A DNA stretch of 64,000 nucleotides from Giesbergeria sp. GTDB lineage: Bacteria; Pseudomonadota; Gammaproteobacteria; Burkholderiales; Burkholderiaceae_C. The stretch lies in contig JAGNYI010000002.1 of NCBI GenBank assembly GCA_017985015.1, positions 99,892-163,891 of the forward strand. Reading direction: 5' to 3'. The first letter of the stretch is position 1, and every line of letters starts with the position of its first letter. A program made the position numbers and the translations under genes. Of this stretch, positions 46,501-57,353 are shown piece after piece. A model generated the notes under the pieces. That model saw only the letters and a list, made by a program, of their open reading frames with translations, was not told where the DNA came from and searched no databases.

Positions 46501-47694
46501 ATCGTCGGCGACGACGCATTCGCGCGTCTTGAGAAGCTGCTGCTTGGCCGCGTGGCCAATGGCGGGCCGCAGAAGCTGGCCAAGGGCAGCAAGATCGACA
46601 AGGCCTACCTCGACGCACTCGACCGCTACCATTGGTTCGACATTCGTCCGGCGGAGGACGATATTGCCAACCAGCTCGAAAGCATCAAGAACTCGCTTGA
46701 GCAGACGCGCCACAGCTTTGACCTCGCGTTTGAAGAAAAGCGCAAAAAACTCACGCAGGGCGACGAGTTGCCTGCGGGTGTGCTCAAGATGGTCAAGGTC
46801 TATCTGGCCGTCAAGCGCCGCCTGCAACCCGGTGACAAGATGGCTGGCCGACACGGCAACAAGGGCGTGGTTTCCAAGATCGTTCCGGTGGAAGACATGC
46901 CTTACATGGCAGACGGTACCCCGGCTGACATCGTGCTCAATCCGCTGGGCGTGCCTTCGCGCATGAATGTGGGTCAGGTGCTGGAGGTCCATCTGGGCTG
47001 GGCGGGCAAGGGCATTGGCCAGCGCATCGGCGATATGCTGCAGGAGGAGGCCAAGGTGGCGGAGTTGCGCACGTTCCTGGCCGAGATATATAACACCTCG
47101 GGTCGCAAGGAAGATTTCTCACAGCTCTCCGACGACGTGGTGCTGGAGATGGCCTCCAACCTCTCGAGCGGCGTTCCGTTTGCCACGCCAGTATTCGACG
47201 GTGCTACCGAAGAAGACATTCGTCACATGCTGGCGATTGCCTATCCCGATGAGATCGCTGAGCGCAAAGGGCTTACGGCAACGCGCACGCAAGCACACTT
47301 GTATGACGGCCGTACCGGAGACGCCTTTGAGCGTCCCACCACCATCGGCTACATGCACTTCCTGAAGCTCCACCACTTGGTGGACGACAAGATGCATGCG
47401 CGCTCCACCGGTCCGTATTCGCTGGTCACGCAGCAGCCTTTGGGCGGCAAGGCGCAGTTCGGCGGTCAGCGCTTCGGTGAAATGGAAGTGTGGGCGTTGG
47501 AAGCCTACGGTGCCGCCTACGTGCTACAGGAAATGCTGACGGTGAAATCCGACGACGTGCAGGGCCGTACCAAGGTGTATGAGAGCATCGTCAAGGGGGA
47601 GCACACCATCGAAGCGGGCATGCCTGAATCGTTCAACGTGCTGGTCAAGGAAATCCGCTCGTTGGGACTCGACATGGAACTGGAACGCTCCTGA
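43570..47694 (+). CDS. rpoB: RNA polymerase subunit beta
   Basis: RpoB forms one side of the RNA polymerase cleft. The product is 1374 residues from the ATG at 43570 ([20 protein letters not shown]), preceded by a GGAG; the frame is open further upstream but that part is not family-like. The rifampicin region reads [20 protein letters not shown] and [11 protein letters not shown], with ordinary residues. The C-terminal [20 protein letters not shown] is conserved. rpoC follows after 76 bp. Confidence 0.98.
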   Translation: MAPTSTYSYTERKRIRKSFGSRDSVLEVPYLLQMQKDAYTAFLQAGVSPKKRSIEGLQAAFNAAFPIVSHNGFVEMKFLEYNLAKPAFDVRECQTRGLTFASAVRAKVQLIIYDRESSTPQSKVVKEVKEQEVYMGEVPLMTDKGSFIINGTERVIVSQLHRSPGVFFEHDKGKTHSSGKLLFSARIIPYRGSWLDFEFDPKDILYFRVDRRRKMPVTILLKAIGLNPESILANFFVNDNFRLMDSGAQMEFVSERLRGEVARFDITDKAGKVVVAKDKRVTARHTRELEESKTSHISVPEDFLIGRVVARAIVDSDTGEILAKANEELTEALLKKLRSSGVQDLQCIYTNELDQGAYISQTLRTDETVDEFAARVAIYRMMRPGEPPTEDAVQALFQRLFYNPDTYDLSRVGRMKFNAKVGRDESTGPMVLTNEDILAVVKILVDLRNGNGEVDDIDHLGNRRVRCVGELAENQYRTGLARIEKAVKERLGQAEQDPLMPHDLINSKPISAALKEFFGASQLSQFMDQTNPLAEITHKRRVSALGPGGLTRERAGFEVRDVHVTHYGRVCPIETPEGPNIGLINSLALYARLNEYGFIETPYRRVADAKVTNEIDYLSAIEEGKYIIAQANATLDADGRLTGDLVSAREKGESILVGAERVQYMDVSPAQIVSVAASLVPFLEHDDANRALMGANMSRQAVPVLRPEKPMVGTGIERVAAVDSGTVVTATRGGVVDYVDATRIVIRVNDAEALAGEVGVDIYNLIKYQRSNQNTNIHQRPIVKKGDKLTKGDVIADGASTDFGEIAIGQNMLIAFMPWNGYNFEDSILISERVVAEDRYTSIHIEELVVMARDTKLGAEEITRDIPNLSEQQLNRLDESGIIYVGAEVMPGDTLVGKVTPKGETTLTPEEKLLRAIFGEKASDVKDTSLRVDQGSQGVVIDVQVFTREGIQRDKRAQQIIDDELKRFRLDLNDQLRIVGDDAFARLEKLLLGRVANGGPQKLAKGSKIDKAYLDALDRYHWFDIRPAEDDIANQLESIKNSLEQTRHSFDLAFEEKRKKLTQGDELPAGVLKMVKVYLAVKRRLQPGDKMAGRHGNKGVVSKIVPVEDMPYMADGTPADIVLNPLGVPSRMNVGQVLEVHLGWAGKGIGQRIGDMLQEEAKVAELRTFLAEIYNTSGRKEDFSQLSDDVVLEMASNLSSGVPFATPVFDGATEEDIRHMLAIAYPDEIAERKGLTATRTQAHLYDGRTGDAFERPTTIGYMHFLKLHHLVDDKMHARSTGPYSLVTQQPLGGKAQFGGQRFGEMEVWALEAYGAAYVLQEMLTVKSDDVQGRTKVYESIVKGEHTIEAGMPESFNVLVKEIRSLGLDMELERS

Positions 47695-47770
47695 GCCCAT
47701 GGTTCTGTCGTACGGGCCGCAGACGCAGAGATTGCGCCGGCCCGGCCCAACCGTTTAAGGAAAGAGCTAT

Positions 47771-50700
47771 ATGAAATCGCTACTCGACCTGTTCAAGCAA
47801 TTCACGCCGGATGAGCATTTTGATGCCATTCGTATCGGCATGGCGTCGCCCGAGAAGATCCGTTCGTGGTCTTTCGGAGAAGTCAAAAAGCCGGAAACCA
47901 TCAACTACCGAACCTTCAAGCCTGAGCGCGACGGTCTGTTTTGCGCCAAGATTTTTGGCCCCATCAAAGATTACGAATGCCTTTGCGGCAAGTACAAGCG
48001 TCTCAAGCACCGCGGAGTGATCTGCGAAAAGTGCGGCGTTGAAGTTACGCAGACCAAGGTACGTCGCGAACGCATGGGCCACATTGATCTGGCGGCACCT
48101 TGCGCGCATATCTGGTTTCTGAAGTCGCTGCCGTCGCGTCTGGGCCTGGTGCTCGACATGACGCTGCGCGACATCGAGCGCGTGCTGTACTTCGAAGCCT
48201 ACGTGGTGACCGACCCCGGCATGACGCCGCTGAAGAAATTCAGCATCATGAGCGAGGACGATTACGACGCCAAGTTCAAGGAATTCGGCGACGAGTTCGT
48301 CGCCAAGATGGGCGCGGAAGGCATTCGCGATCTGCTCGAATCCATTGAGATCGATAGCGAGATCGAGCGCCTGCGTGGCGACCTGACCGGCTCTGAAGTC
48401 AAGGTCAAGAAAAACTCCAAGCGCCTGAAAGTGCTGGAGGCCTTCCGCAAGTCGGGTATCAAGCCCGAGTGGATGGTGCTCGAAGTGCTGCCCGTGTTGC
48501 CGCCGGACCTGCGTCCGCTGGTTCCGCTGGACGGTGGCCGCTTCGCCACATCCGATCTGAACGACCTGTACCGCCGAGTCATCAACCGCAACAGCCGCCT
48601 GCGCCGTCTGCTGGAGCTCAAGGCTCCGGAAATCATTGCTCGCAATGAAAAGCGCATGCTGCAAGAAGCCGTGGACAGCCTGCTGGACAACGGCCGTCGC
48701 GGCAAGGCCATGACGGGCGCCAACAAGCGCGCGCTCAAGTCGCTGGCCGACATGATCAAGGGCAAGAGCGGTCGTTTCCGTCAGAACTTGCTGGGCAAGC
48801 GCGTCGACTACTCGGGCCGTTCGGTCATCGTGGTGGGCCCGACGCTGAAGCTCCACCAGTGCGGCCTGCCCAAGCTGATGGCTCTCGAACTCTTCAAGCC
48901 TTTCATCTTCTCGCGCCTCGAAGCCATGGGCATCGCGACGACGATCAAGGCCGCCAAGAAGGAGGTTGAATCCGGCACGCCAGTGGTCTGGGACATCCTG
49001 GAAGAGGTGATCAAAGAGCACCCGGTCATGCTCAACCGTGCGCCTACGCTGCACCGTCTGGGCATACAGGCGTTTGAGCCCATCCTGATCGAAGGCAAGG
49101 CCATCCAGCTGCACCCGCTGGTCTGCGCCGCCTTCAACGCCGACTTCGACGGTGACCAGATGGCTGTGCATATTCCGCTGTCGGTGGAAGCGCAGATGGA
49201 GGCGCGCACCCTGATGCTGGCCTCCAACAACGTGCTTTTCCCTGCCTCGGGCGAACCTTCCATCGTGCCGTCTCAGGACGTGGTGCTGGGGCTTTACTAC
49301 GCCACCCGCGAGCGCATCAATGGCAAGGGCGAAGGTCTGATTTTCGCCGACACTGGCGAAGTCCAGCGCGCGCTCGATGCAGGCGAAGTCGATCTCGCGG
49401 CCAGAATCAATGTGCGCATGACCGAGTGGACCAAGAACAAGGAAACGGGTGAATTCACCTCCTCGTTCAGCATTGTGGAAACCACGGCGGGCCGGGCGCT
49501 TCTGTCCGAGATTCTTCCCAAGGGCCTGCCGTTCTCGCACATGAACAAGGCGCTCAAGAAGAAGGAAATCTCCAAGCTGATCAACGTGTCCTTCCGCAAG
49601 TGCGGTCTGAAGGAGACGGTGGTTTTTGCCGACAAACTGCTCCAAAACGGCTTCCGTCTTGCCACGAAATCCGGAATCTCGATCGCCATTGAGGATATGC
49701 TGGTGCCGCCTCAGAAGGCTGGCATCATTGAGGCAGCGGAAAAAGAGGTCAAGGAAATCGAGCAGCAGTACGTCTCGGGTCTGGTGACCTCGGGCGAGCG
49801 CTATAACAAGGTGGTGGACATCTGGGGCAAGGCTGGTGACGAAGTCTCCAAGGTCATGATGCAGCAGCTGGCCAAGCAAAGAACCATCGACCGCTTAGGC
49901 AATGAAGTAGATCAGGAGTCGTTTAACTCCATCTACATGATGGCCGACTCGGGAGCGCGGGGTTCCGCAGCCCAGATTCGCCAGCTGGCCGGTATGCGCG
50001 GCTTGATGGCCAAGCCAGACGGCTCCATCATCGAGACCCCCATCACGGCGAACTTCCGCGAAGGCCTGAACGTGCTTCAGTACTTCATCTCCACGCACGG
50101 CGCCCGAAAAGGCCTTGCCGATACTGCGCTGAAGACGGCCAATTCCGGCTACCTCACCCGGCGTCTGGTGGATGTGACACAGGATCTCGTGGTGACCGAA
50201 GACGACTGCGGCACCACGAATGGCGCGCTGATGCGGGCCATCGTCGAAGGCGGCGAAGTGATCGAGTCCCTGCGGGACCGCGTCTTGGGCCGCACGGTGG
50301 CGGAAGATGTGTTGCACCCCGAAAACCGCGCCGTGCTGGCCTTTGCTGGGCAGATGCTGGAAGAAGAGCTGATCGAGGAGCTTGAAGCCGCTGGCGTTGA
50401 TGAAGTCAAGGTTCGCACCGCCTTGACCTGCGAGACGCGCTTTGGTCTTTGCGCCAGTTGCTATGGCCGAGACCTGGGCCGTGGCGGCAAGATCAATCTT
50501 GGCGAAGCCGTGGGCGTGATTGCTGCACAGTCCATCGGCGAGCCGGGAACCCAGTTGACCATGCGCACGTTCCACATTGGCGGCGCGGCTTCGCGCGCGG
50601 CCATTGCGTCCAGCGTGGAAGCGAAATCCAATGGCGTGATCGGCTTCAACGCCACCATGCGCTACGTGACCAATTCCAAGGGCGACCTGGTGGTGATTGC

Positions 50701-52003
50701 CCGTTCCGGTGAGATCGTCATTCACGACGAGCATGGCCGTGAACGTGAGCGCCACAAGGTGCCTTACGGCGCCACCCTTGCCGTCAAGGTCGATCAGCAG
50801 GTCAAGGCCGGCCTGATTCTGGCCAACTGGGATCCGCTGACCCGCCCCATCATCACCGAGTTCGCGGGCAAGGCGAAGTTCGAAAATGTGGAAGAAGGCC
50901 TGACGGTAGCCAAGCAGGTTGACGACGTGACCGGCCTCTCGACGCTGGTGGTGATCGACCCCAAGCGCCGCGGCTCCACCAAGGTGGTCAAACCTCAGGT
51001 CAAGCTGATTGACGCTTCGGGCAATGAAGTGAAGATCCCGGGCACCGACCACTCGGTGACCATTGGCTTCCAGATTGGTGCGCTGATCCAGGTGCGCGAT
51101 GGTCAGGACGTGGGCCCCGGCGAAGTGCTGGCGCGCATCCCGATCGAAGGCCAGAAGACGCGCGACATCACCGGCGGTCTGCCGCGGGTGGCCGAGCTGT
51201 TCGAAGCCCGCACGCCCAAGGACAAGGGAACGTTGGCGGAGACCACGGGCACCGTATCGTTCGGCAAGGAAACCAAGGGCAAGATCCGCCTGCAGATCAC
51301 CGATCCGGACGGCAAGGTTTTGGAAGACCTGATCCCCAAGGAAAAGAACATTCTGGTGCACGAAGGCCAGGTGGTGAACAAGGGTGAGTCGATCGTCGAC
51401 GGTCCCGCAGACCCGCAGGACATCCTGCGTCTGCTGGGCATTGAAGAGCTCTCGCGTTACATCGTCGATGAAGTGCAGGACGTCTACCGCCTGCAGGGCG
51501 TGAAGATCAACGACAAGCACATTGAGGTGATCGTTCGCCAGATGCTGCGCCGCGTCGTGGTCGACAACCCTGGCGACTCGAACTACATCGCTGGCGAACA
51601 GGTCGAGCGCTCGGAGATGCTCAACACCAACGAGGCGCTGCAGCGCGACGGCAAACTGCCCTCGACCTACACCAATCTGTTGCTGGGCATTACCAAGGCT
51701 TCGCTGTCCACCGATTCGTTCATCTCGGCCGCGTCTTTCCAGGAGACGACCCGGGTCCTGACCGAGGCTGCCATCATGGGCAAGCGCGACGAGTTGCGCG
51801 GGTTGAAGGAAAACGTCATCGTTGGCCGTTTGATTCCGGCCGGTACCGGCATGGCGTACCACCAGGCACGCAAGATAAAGGACGCCATGGATGACGCCGA
51901 ACGCAGGGCCATTGCTGAGGCGGAAGCCGAGGAAATGGCCGGCATCGCCGAGACCGAGTCGGTCGATAGCGCAGGCGACGACGCAGCGGCAGCCTTGGAC
52001 TGA
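47771..52003 (+). CDS. rpoC: RNA polymerase subunit beta'
   Basis: RpoC carries the catalytic Mg of RNA polymerase. The product is 1410 residues. The N-terminal zinc site is [20 protein letters not shown], the active-site motif is [12 protein letters not shown], and a second zinc site includes [16 protein letters not shown]. The C-terminal tail is acidic and Ala-rich ([20 protein letters not shown]). A terminator follows. Confidence 0.98.
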   Translation: MKSLLDLFKQFTPDEHFDAIRIGMASPEKIRSWSFGEVKKPETINYRTFKPERDGLFCAKIFGPIKDYECLCGKYKRLKHRGVICEKCGVEVTQTKVRRERMGHIDLAAPCAHIWFLKSLPSRLGLVLDMTLRDIERVLYFEAYVVTDPGMTPLKKFSIMSEDDYDAKFKEFGDEFVAKMGAEGIRDLLESIEIDSEIERLRGDLTGSEVKVKKNSKRLKVLEAFRKSGIKPEWMVLEVLPVLPPDLRPLVPLDGGRFATSDLNDLYRRVINRNSRLRRLLELKAPEIIARNEKRMLQEAVDSLLDNGRRGKAMTGANKRALKSLADMIKGKSGRFRQNLLGKRVDYSGRSVIVVGPTLKLHQCGLPKLMALELFKPFIFSRLEAMGIATTIKAAKKEVESGTPVVWDILEEVIKEHPVMLNRAPTLHRLGIQAFEPILIEGKAIQLHPLVCAAFNADFDGDQMAVHIPLSVEAQMEARTLMLASNNVLFPASGEPSIVPSQDVVLGLYYATRERINGKGEGLIFADTGEVQRALDAGEVDLAARINVRMTEWTKNKETGEFTSSFSIVETTAGRALLSEILPKGLPFSHMNKALKKKEISKLINVSFRKCGLKETVVFADKLLQNGFRLATKSGISIAIEDMLVPPQKAGIIEAAEKEVKEIEQQYVSGLVTSGERYNKVVDIWGKAGDEVSKVMMQQLAKQRTIDRLGNEVDQESFNSIYMMADSGARGSAAQIRQLAGMRGLMAKPDGSIIETPITANFREGLNVLQYFISTHGARKGLADTALKTANSGYLTRRLVDVTQDLVVTEDDCGTTNGALMRAIVEGGEVIESLRDRVLGRTVAEDVLHPENRAVLAFAGQMLEEELIEELEAAGVDEVKVRTALTCETRFGLCASCYGRDLGRGGKINLGEAVGVIAAQSIGEPGTQLTMRTFHIGGAASRAAIASSVEAKSNGVIGFNATMRYVTNSKGDLVVIARSGEIVIHDEHGRERERHKVPYGATLAVKVDQQVKAGLILANWDPLTRPIITEFAGKAKFENVEEGLTVAKQVDDVTGLSTLVVIDPKRRGSTKVVKPQVKLIDASGNEVKIPGTDHSVTIGFQIGALIQVRDGQDVGPGEVLARIPIEGQKTRDITGGLPRVAELFEARTPKDKGTLAETTGTVSFGKETKGKIRLQITDPDGKVLEDLIPKEKNILVHEGQVVNKGESIVDGPADPQDILRLLGIEELSRYIVDEVQDVYRLQGVKINDKHIEVIVRQMLRRVVVDNPGDSNYIAGEQVERSEMLNTNEALQRDGKLPSTYTNLLLGITKASLSTDSFISAASFQETTRVLTEAAIMGKRDELRGLKENVIVGRLIPAGTGMAYHQARKIKDAMDDAERRAIAEAEAEEMAGIAETESVDSAGDDAAAALD

Positions 52004-52052
52004 GTCCGTGCGCGCTGCCAGGCGCAGAGCTTGGTGGCGCCTGTGCGCGTCG

Positions 52053-52093
52053 ATCCCGATCGGCCCTTCGCGGGGACGGTCGGGATTTTTTTT
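52053..52093 (+). terminator. Intrinsic terminator of the rpoBC operon
   Basis: ATCCCGA (52053-52059) and TCGGGAT (52080-52086) form the base of a stem with an inner CCC/GGG pairing around TTCGC, followed by a T-run to 52093, about 50 bp after rpoC. Confidence 0.88.
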
Positions 52094-52165
52094 GCCACAG
52101 GCCACAATGCCTGTCGCCTCCCTGGGCCGCGCTGACGGTCACTTTTGACATTACCAACCTACACC

Positions 52166-53551
52166 ATGAACCCACCCAGTGTCTCGCGTTCCGTGCCAGT
52201 GCCGGCCGCTGCGCCGCGTTCGAGTGCGCTGGCGACGCTTTTGCATGACGCTGCGGCTGGCCTGCGCGAGATTCGCAGCGGCCGCTCGGGCGCCGTGGCA
52301 CTCCATGCGGCCGATGCGCGCCAGCGTCCCGGCGCACAGGCGCTGCTCTACCATGTATTGCGCCATCTGGGCTTGGCTGAGGCGCTGCGCGCCCAGCTCG
52401 CGCCGCGAAAGCCTGCGCCGGCCGCGGACGCGCTGCTGTGTACCGCGCTCGCGTTGGCGGCAGTGCCACAAGAGCGGCCGTACGATGACTTCACCTTGGT
52501 CAACCAAGCGGTCGAGGCCGCCAAGAGCGACGCTGCGACGCGTGGTCAGGCTTCATTCATCAATGCCTGTCTGAGGCGCTTTTTGCGCGAGCGTGAGGCC
52601 CTGATGGCGCAGGTTGCTGGTGATTTGCTCGCGCAGTGGAATCACCCGGCCTGGTGGATCCAGCGCGTGCAGAAAGAGTGGCCCTTGCAATGGCAGCAAA
52701 TACTTTGCGCCAACAACGTCCAAGCACCCATGGTGCTCAGAATAAACAAGCAAAAAAGCACTCCAGCGCTCTACATACAAGCATTGGAAGCTATCAATAT
52801 AGAAGCTTTCGAACAAAAGCCGTATGCAGTCGTACTGCGCAGCGCAGTGTCTGTGCACGATTTGCCGGGCTTTGCCGAGGGTGTTGTGTCGGTTCAGGAC
52901 GCCTCCGCCCAAGCTGCGGCTCCCCTGCTACTCGGCGGACTTCCGCTGAATCAGCCGCTGCGCGTGCTTGACGCTTGCGCCGCACCCGGCGGCAAGACGG
53001 CCCATTTGCTTGAGTTCGCGGGCGCCGACTCGCCCATGCAGCTCACAGCGCTCGACGTGGATCCGCAGCGATGCACACGCATCGAGGAGACCCTGCAGCG
53101 TATTGGGCTGCGCGCGCAAGTGCTCGCACAGGATGCAGCCAGGCCGCAGGACTGGTGGCAGCAGTGCTGCGGGGGAGAGCCATTTGACGCGATCTTGCTT
53201 GATGCACCGTGCACTGCATCGGGCATCGTCAGGCGCCACCCCGACGTGCGCTGGCTGCGCCGCGAATCCGACATCGCGCAGCTCGCCCAGGTTCAGGCCC
53301 GTCTGCTCGCCGCTCTTTGGCCGATGCTGCGCCCCGGTGGCCGCATGCTGTACGCCACCTGCTCGGTGTTCAAGGCAGAAGGGCAGCAGCAGATCGAAAC
53401 GTTTCTTGCCCGCAACAGCGAGGCCAGCCTCATGCCGTCGCCGGGTCATATCCTGCCCGTGGCCGCAGACACCGGGCATAGCGTCCCCGACAATGGTCCC
53501 GGGGGACACGATGGTTTTTACTACGCCTTGCTACAAAAGACGAAGCGCTGA
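52166..53551 (+). CDS. rsmB: 16S rRNA m5C967 methyltransferase
   Basis: RsmB methylates C967 of 16S rRNA with S-adenosylmethionine. The product is 461 residues from the ATG at 52166. An N-terminal NusB-like RNA-binding domain (about 20-160) is followed by a Rossmann methyltransferase domain: LDACAAPGGKTAHLLE for cofactor binding, LLDAPCTASGIVRRHPDVRW with Cys349, and YATCSVF with the nucleophilic Cys399. A stretch around codons 196-214 is repeat-like in DNA. The next gene overlaps its end by about 41 bp. Confidence 0.93.
   Translation: MNPPSVSRSVPVPAAAPRSSALATLLHDAAAGLREIRSGRSGAVALHAADARQRPGAQALLYHVLRHLGLAEALRAQLAPRKPAPAADALLCTALALAAVPQERPYDDFTLVNQAVEAAKSDAATRGQASFINACLRRFLREREALMAQVAGDLLAQWNHPAWWIQRVQKEWPLQWQQILCANNVQAPMVLRINKQKSTPALYIQALEAINIEAFEQKPYAVVLRSAVSVHDLPGFAEGVVSVQDASAQAAAPLLLGGLPLNQPLRVLDACAAPGGKTAHLLEFAGADSPMQLTALDVDPQRCTRIEETLQRIGLRAQVLAQDAARPQDWWQQCCGGEPFDAILLDAPCTASGIVRRHPDVRWLRRESDIAQLAQVQARLLAALWPMLRPGGRMLYATCSVFKAEGQQQIETFLARNSEASLMPSPGHILPVAADTGHSVPDNGPGGHDGFYYALLQKTKR
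52752..52806 (+). repeat. Dispersed-repeat-like segment inside rsmB
   Basis: The AT-rich segment CACTCCAGCGCTCTACATAC, then AAGCATTGGAAGCTATCAAT keeps the spacing of AGCGCT and GCTATCAAT seen in the intergenic copies, with mismatches. It is in frame and encodes STPALYIQALEAINIEAF, in the linker between RsmB's domains. Confidence 0.55.
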
Positions 53552-54170
53552 CATCCGCTGCGCCCGCTTACGCCTGCCGCAAATTGCGCTGAGCTTGCTG
53601 GTGCTCTGGATGAGCGCGATGGTCTGCGCGCCTGTCCATGCCCAGGGGGCGCAGACTGTGGCGCACATGGACATTGAGCGCAATGCCGACGGTTTGTACC
53701 TGAACGTATCGACGGAATTTTCGTTGCCTAGTCTGGTGGAGGATGCCTTGGAAAAGGGTATTCCCATGACTTTCGTCGCTGATGCCGAAGTCGTTCGCGC
53801 GCGCTGGTACTGGTCAGACCAGACCGTATCCGCGGTGCACCGATACATGCGCCTGATGTATCAGCCGCTCACCCAGCGCTGGCGGCTCAACGTGTCCTCC
53901 AGCCCCTTTGATACTTCGGGTCTGGGCGTGTCGGTGGGCCAGACCTACGATCGGCTGCCCGAGGTGCTGGCCGCCATGCAGCGCATTGCCTTTTGGAAAA
54001 TCGCCGACAGCGCGGACCTGGACGAGAGATCTCCGTACCGAGTGCATTTTCGATTTCAGCTCGATATGTCCCAATTGCCGCGGCCGCTGCAGATTGGAGC
54101 GTTGGGGCGCTCGGGCTGGAATCTTTCCATCGCACGCACCGAGCGGGTTCCTGCACTGGCCGCACCATGA
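53511..54170 (+). CDS. DUF4390 family protein
   Basis: A 219-residue exported protein of the DUF4390 family. The start is uncertain: the ATG at 53511 follows GGGGGACACG, but an ATG at 53493 and one further downstream (53609) are also possible. A hydrophobic signal region (IALSLLVLWMSAMVCAPVHA) precedes the mature domain, with DGLYLNVSTEFSLPSLVEDA and ALEKGIPMTFVADAEVVRAR and the late WNLSIARTERVP. It overlaps rsmB by about 41 bp and the NtrY-like kinase by 4 bp. This gene order is conserved in Burkholderiales; the function is unknown. Confidence 0.85.
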   Translation: MVFTTPCYKRRSADIRCARLRLPQIALSLLVLWMSAMVCAPVHAQGAQTVAHMDIERNADGLYLNVSTEFSLPSLVEDALEKGIPMTFVADAEVVRARWYWSDQTVSAVHRYMRLMYQPLTQRWRLNVSSSPFDTSGLGVSVGQTYDRLPEVLAAMQRIAFWKIADSADLDERSPYRVHFRFQLDMSQLPRPLQIGALGRSGWNLSIARTERVPALAAP

Positions 54171-56464
54171 AGCAGGTGATGGGGACAGCAGAGAAAAAGG
54201 GAGGCTCTGAACCTTCGCGCGCGGTCCGCTGGGCCATTGGCGTGGGCGTTGCCGTCACAGCGGCCATCGCCCTGGTGCTGATGTTTCTGCTTACCTTGGC
54301 CACCAACAACCGCGCCTTGTACGAGCGCAACTACGGCTGGCTCTTCGCGGCCAACGTCGTCGTCGCCCTGGTCTTGCTTGGCGTACTGGGATGGATTGTT
54401 CTGCGGTTGGCGCTGCGCCTGCGGCACAAGAAATTTGGTAGCCGGCTCCTGGTTAAACTCGCGGCCATTTTTGCACTGGTGGGCGTGATGCCCGGAGCGC
54501 TGATTTATGTGGTGTCTTACCAGTTTGTTTCGCGCTCGATCGAAAGCTGGTTTGATGTCGAAGTGGAGGGCGCGCTCAGCGCCGGCGTCAGCCTTGCACG
54601 CGCCACACTGGAAATGCAGGCCAGCGATTCGGCCTCGCGCACGCGCGCGGCGGCTGCGCAGCTCAGCCAGGTTCCCGATGCTGCTGCTGGACTGGTGCTG
54701 GAGAGAATGCGCGATCAACTCGGTGCGAGTGATGCGGCGCTGTGGAGCAGTTCCGGCGTGCTTCTGGCCAGCGTAGGCGAGTCGCGTTTCAGGCTCGACG
54801 CCGAGCGACCCAGCGCACAGCAGTTGCGCATGCTGCGTCAGCAACGTGCATCGGCCCAGATCGAGGGACTGGACGATCTAGGTGAGCACGCCAAGCCCGA
54901 AGCCATGCAAAACGTGCATGTCACTGCCATGGCCCTTGTTCCCACCACCAGCATAGGCATGGGGCTGCTGGCCGAGCCGCGCTACGTACAAGTCACGATT
55001 CCGCTGCCAGCCGTTCTGGTTGGCAATGCCGTGGCCGTCCAGGAAGCCAATCGCGAATACCAGGAGCGCTCGCTGGCGCGCGGCGGTCTGCGGCGCATGT
55101 ACATCGGCACGCTGACCCTGAGCCTGTTTCTTGCTGTTTTCGGCGCGGTGCTGTTGGCTGTGCTGTTGGGCAATCAGCTCGCCCGCCCTCTGTTGGTCCT
55201 CGCGGAAGGGGTCCGTGAGGTGGCGCAAGGCAACCTCAGTCCCAAGGCGGCCCTTCAAGGCAAGGACGAGCTCGGTGGTCTGACCCGTTCATTTGCATCG
55301 ATGACGCAGCAGTTGTCGGATGCACGCGGAGCCGTTGAGAGCAGCATGCAGGCCCTCGATACGGCGCGCGAACGCCTGCAGACAATTCTCGATAACCTCA
55401 CGTCTGGCGTCATCGTGATGGACGCTTCGGGCCGGGTGCAGTCCTTCAATCCGGGTGCGGAACGCATCTTGCGCGTCGCCCTGGCGCCGGTACTCGGACG
55501 TGCTCTGGCAGATCTGCCCGATCTGGGTGAATTCGCCGCCGCAGTGCAGCGCCAGTTTGATGCATTTTTTGCGCAGCGTGACCAAGGCGGCCCCGACCAT
55601 TGGCAACAGACTTTCGAGTTGCATGCCTCACCGTCTGGCGCTCAGCAGCATGCGACGAGCCTGGTAGCCCGAGGCGCCGGCATGCCCGACGACGCGCATC
55701 TGCTCGTGTTTGAGGACATCACGGAAATCGTGTCGGCCCAGCGTGCGCAGGCCTGGGGTGAGGTGGCGCGCCGACTGGCGCACGAAATCAAAAATCCGCT
55801 GACGCCGATCCAGCTTTCCGCCGAGCGGCTGGAAATGAAGCTGCTTGCCAAGCTGGCGGCACCAGACCAGGCAATGCTCACCAAGTCGGTGAAGACGATC
55901 GTGGACCAAGTGGAGGCCATGAAACGCCTCGTGAACGAGTTCCGAGACTACGCACGCCTTCCCGCTGCAGAGCTCAAGCCGCTGGACCTCAACGCGCTGG
56001 TGCAGGAGGTGTTGAATCTTTATGAGCCCGGCCACAGCCATGTGCCGGTGCAGGCGGATCTGGACCCCCTGTGCCCCCCCATTCTGGGAGACGCGCAGCA
56101 GTTGCGACAGGTGCTGCACAATCTGGTGCAGAACGCTCAGGACGCCACGGAGCAGGCGATGCAGGCGAGCGCTGGGGCAACGATGGCACCCGTGATTCTC
56201 ACCACCCGGTTCAGCACGGCGTCTCGCCGTGTCAGCCTGACGGTAGCGGACCAGGGCGCCGGTTTCCCTCCTCACATCCTGCAGCGCGCGTTTGAACCGT
56301 ACGTGACTACAAAGGATCGTGGCACAGGCCTGGGCCTGGCGGTGGTCAAAAAAATCGCCGATGAGCACGGCGCGCGCATCACCCTCAACAACCGTGAGCA
56401 AGACGGACATTCGGTCGGCGCACAAGTGTCGCTATCATTCGCGGCAGCGCACGTAGCTGCATAA
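54167..56464 (+). CDS. NtrY-like sensor histidine kinase
   Basis: A 765-residue kinase. The N-terminal part has about four hydrophobic helices with a sensor region between them, then a HAMP region (NQLARPLLVLAEGVREVAQG), a PAS domain (VIVMDASGRVQSFNPGAERI), and a HisKA domain with the phospho-accepting His539 in RRLAHEIKNPLTPIQLSAER. The ATPase domain has LHNLVQNAQDATEQ and DRGTGLGLAVVKKIADEHGA. The start overlaps the DUF4390 stop (ATGA). The response regulator follows 34 bp later. The layout matches NtrY, often linked to nitrogen or envelope signalling. Confidence 0.9.
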   Translation: MKQVMGTAEKKGGSEPSRAVRWAIGVGVAVTAAIALVLMFLLTLATNNRALYERNYGWLFAANVVVALVLLGVLGWIVLRLALRLRHKKFGSRLLVKLAAIFALVGVMPGALIYVVSYQFVSRSIESWFDVEVEGALSAGVSLARATLEMQASDSASRTRAAAAQLSQVPDAAAGLVLERMRDQLGASDAALWSSSGVLLASVGESRFRLDAERPSAQQLRMLRQQRASAQIEGLDDLGEHAKPEAMQNVHVTAMALVPTTSIGMGLLAEPRYVQVTIPLPAVLVGNAVAVQEANREYQERSLARGGLRRMYIGTLTLSLFLAVFGAVLLAVLLGNQLARPLLVLAEGVREVAQGNLSPKAALQGKDELGGLTRSFASMTQQLSDARGAVESSMQALDTARERLQTILDNLTSGVIVMDASGRVQSFNPGAERILRVALAPVLGRALADLPDLGEFAAAVQRQFDAFFAQRDQGGPDHWQQTFELHASPSGAQQHATSLVARGAGMPDDAHLLVFEDITEIVSAQRAQAWGEVARRLAHEIKNPLTPIQLSAERLEMKLLAKLAAPDQAMLTKSVKTIVDQVEAMKRLVNEFRDYARLPAAELKPLDLNALVQEVLNLYEPGHSHVPVQADLDPLCPPILGDAQQLRQVLHNLVQNAQDATEQAMQASAGATMAPVILTTRFSTASRRVSLTVADQGAGFPPHILQRAFEPYVTTKDRGTGLGLAVVKKIADEHGARITLNNREQDGHSVGAQVSLSFAAAHVAA

Positions 56465-56498
56465 GCTCGGCACGGCGCAGATTCAAGGCATTTCGCAC

Positions 56499-57182
56499 AT
56501 GGCAAATTTATTGGTAGTAGACGATGAACTGGGCATACGGGATCTTCTATCCGAAATCCTGAATGACGAAGGCCATAGCGTCGACCTGGCGGAAAACGCC
56601 ACACAGGCGCGCATTGCGCGCAACGCGAACGACTACGACCTCGTGTTGCTCGACATCTGGATGCCCGACACCGATGGGGTCTCGCTCCTCAAGGAGTGGG
56701 CGGCCAGCGGGTTGCTCACCATGCCGGTCATCATGATGAGCGGTCACGCCACGATCGACACCGCAGTCGATGCAACGCGCATCGGTGCGTTCGCCTTCCT
56801 GGAAAAACCCATCACCCTGCAGAAGTTACTCAAGGCAGTGGAGCAGGGCTTGGCCCGCCATGCCGCACGGACGGCGCCCCCCGTCGTCGTCGCACCCGTC
56901 GTTGCCGTCCCGGCACCCGTCGCCAGCGTCGATACCGCCGTGCAGCAGTTTGCCGTCACCATGGAACTGGAGCAGGGCCCACATGCGCACCAGGGCTTCG
57001 ACCTGGATCGCCCCTTGCGCGAAGCGCGCGACGGATTTGAAAAAGCCTACTTCGAATTTCATCTCGCACGCGAAGGGGGTTCCATGACGCGTGTGGCTGA
57101 AAAAACCGGTCTGGAGCGCACGCACCTCTACCGCAAGCTGCGCCAACTGGGCGTAGACTTGGCTCGCGGCAAGCGCAATTAG
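56499..57182 (+). CDS. NtrX-like response regulator lacking AAA+ domain
   Basis: A 227-residue regulator. The receiver domain (1-120) has phospho-acceptor Asp52 in LVLLDIWMPD and the conserved MMSGHAT and EKPI. A Pro/Ala/Val linker (about 125-145) follows. The C-terminus is a Fis-type helix-turn-helix: MTRVAEKTGLERTHLYRKLR. The sigma-54-activating ATPase domain of true NtrX is missing, with no sign of a frame break. It is the partner of the NtrY-like kinase upstream and resembles short regulators found at this locus in Burkholderiales. Confidence 0.88.
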   Translation: MANLLVVDDELGIRDLLSEILNDEGHSVDLAENATQARIARNANDYDLVLLDIWMPDTDGVSLLKEWAASGLLTMPVIMMSGHATIDTAVDATRIGAFAFLEKPITLQKLLKAVEQGLARHAARTAPPVVVAPVVAVPAPVASVDTAVQQFAVTMELEQGPHAHQGFDLDRPLREARDGFEKAYFEFHLAREGGSMTRVAEKTGLERTHLYRKLRQLGVDLARGKRN

Positions 57183-57217
57183 TTTCGTTCCAGGAAAGCG
57201 GACTTGATTTTCCTGGC

Positions 57218-57223
57218 TATAAT
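57218..57223 (+). promoter_or_regulatory. -10 element of tRNA-Phe
   Basis: TATAAT ends 10 bp before tRNA-Phe. No good -35 was found at the expected distance. Confidence 0.5.
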
Positions 57224-57233
57224 TTAAGGCTTA

Positions 57234-57309
57234 GGCCCGGTAGCTCAGTCGGTAGAGCAGAGGATTGAAAATCCTTGTGTCGGCGGTTCGATTCCGTCCC
57301 AGGCCACCA
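57234..57309 (+). tRNA. tRNA-Phe (GAA), with acceptor mismatch
   Basis: 76 nt with an encoded CCA. The anticodon loop TTGAAAA reads GAA. The acceptor stem GGCCCGG pairs with CCAGGCC except that C5 faces A at 57301, giving one C-A mismatch. The rest of the cloverleaf is normal. Confidence 0.93.
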
Positions 57310-57353
57310 AATAATTGCCTTAATAATCAACTAGTTATCTAGGCAACAACAAG

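Noticed and set aside
47780-52105. Very long antisense open frames opposite rpoC (699 and 736 codons), and similar ones opposite fusA, rpsC/rplB, tuf and rpoB
   Set aside because: They mirror strongly conserved genes, have His/Arg/Gln-rich compositions typical of antisense frames in GC-rich DNA, and lack start sites and family motifs.
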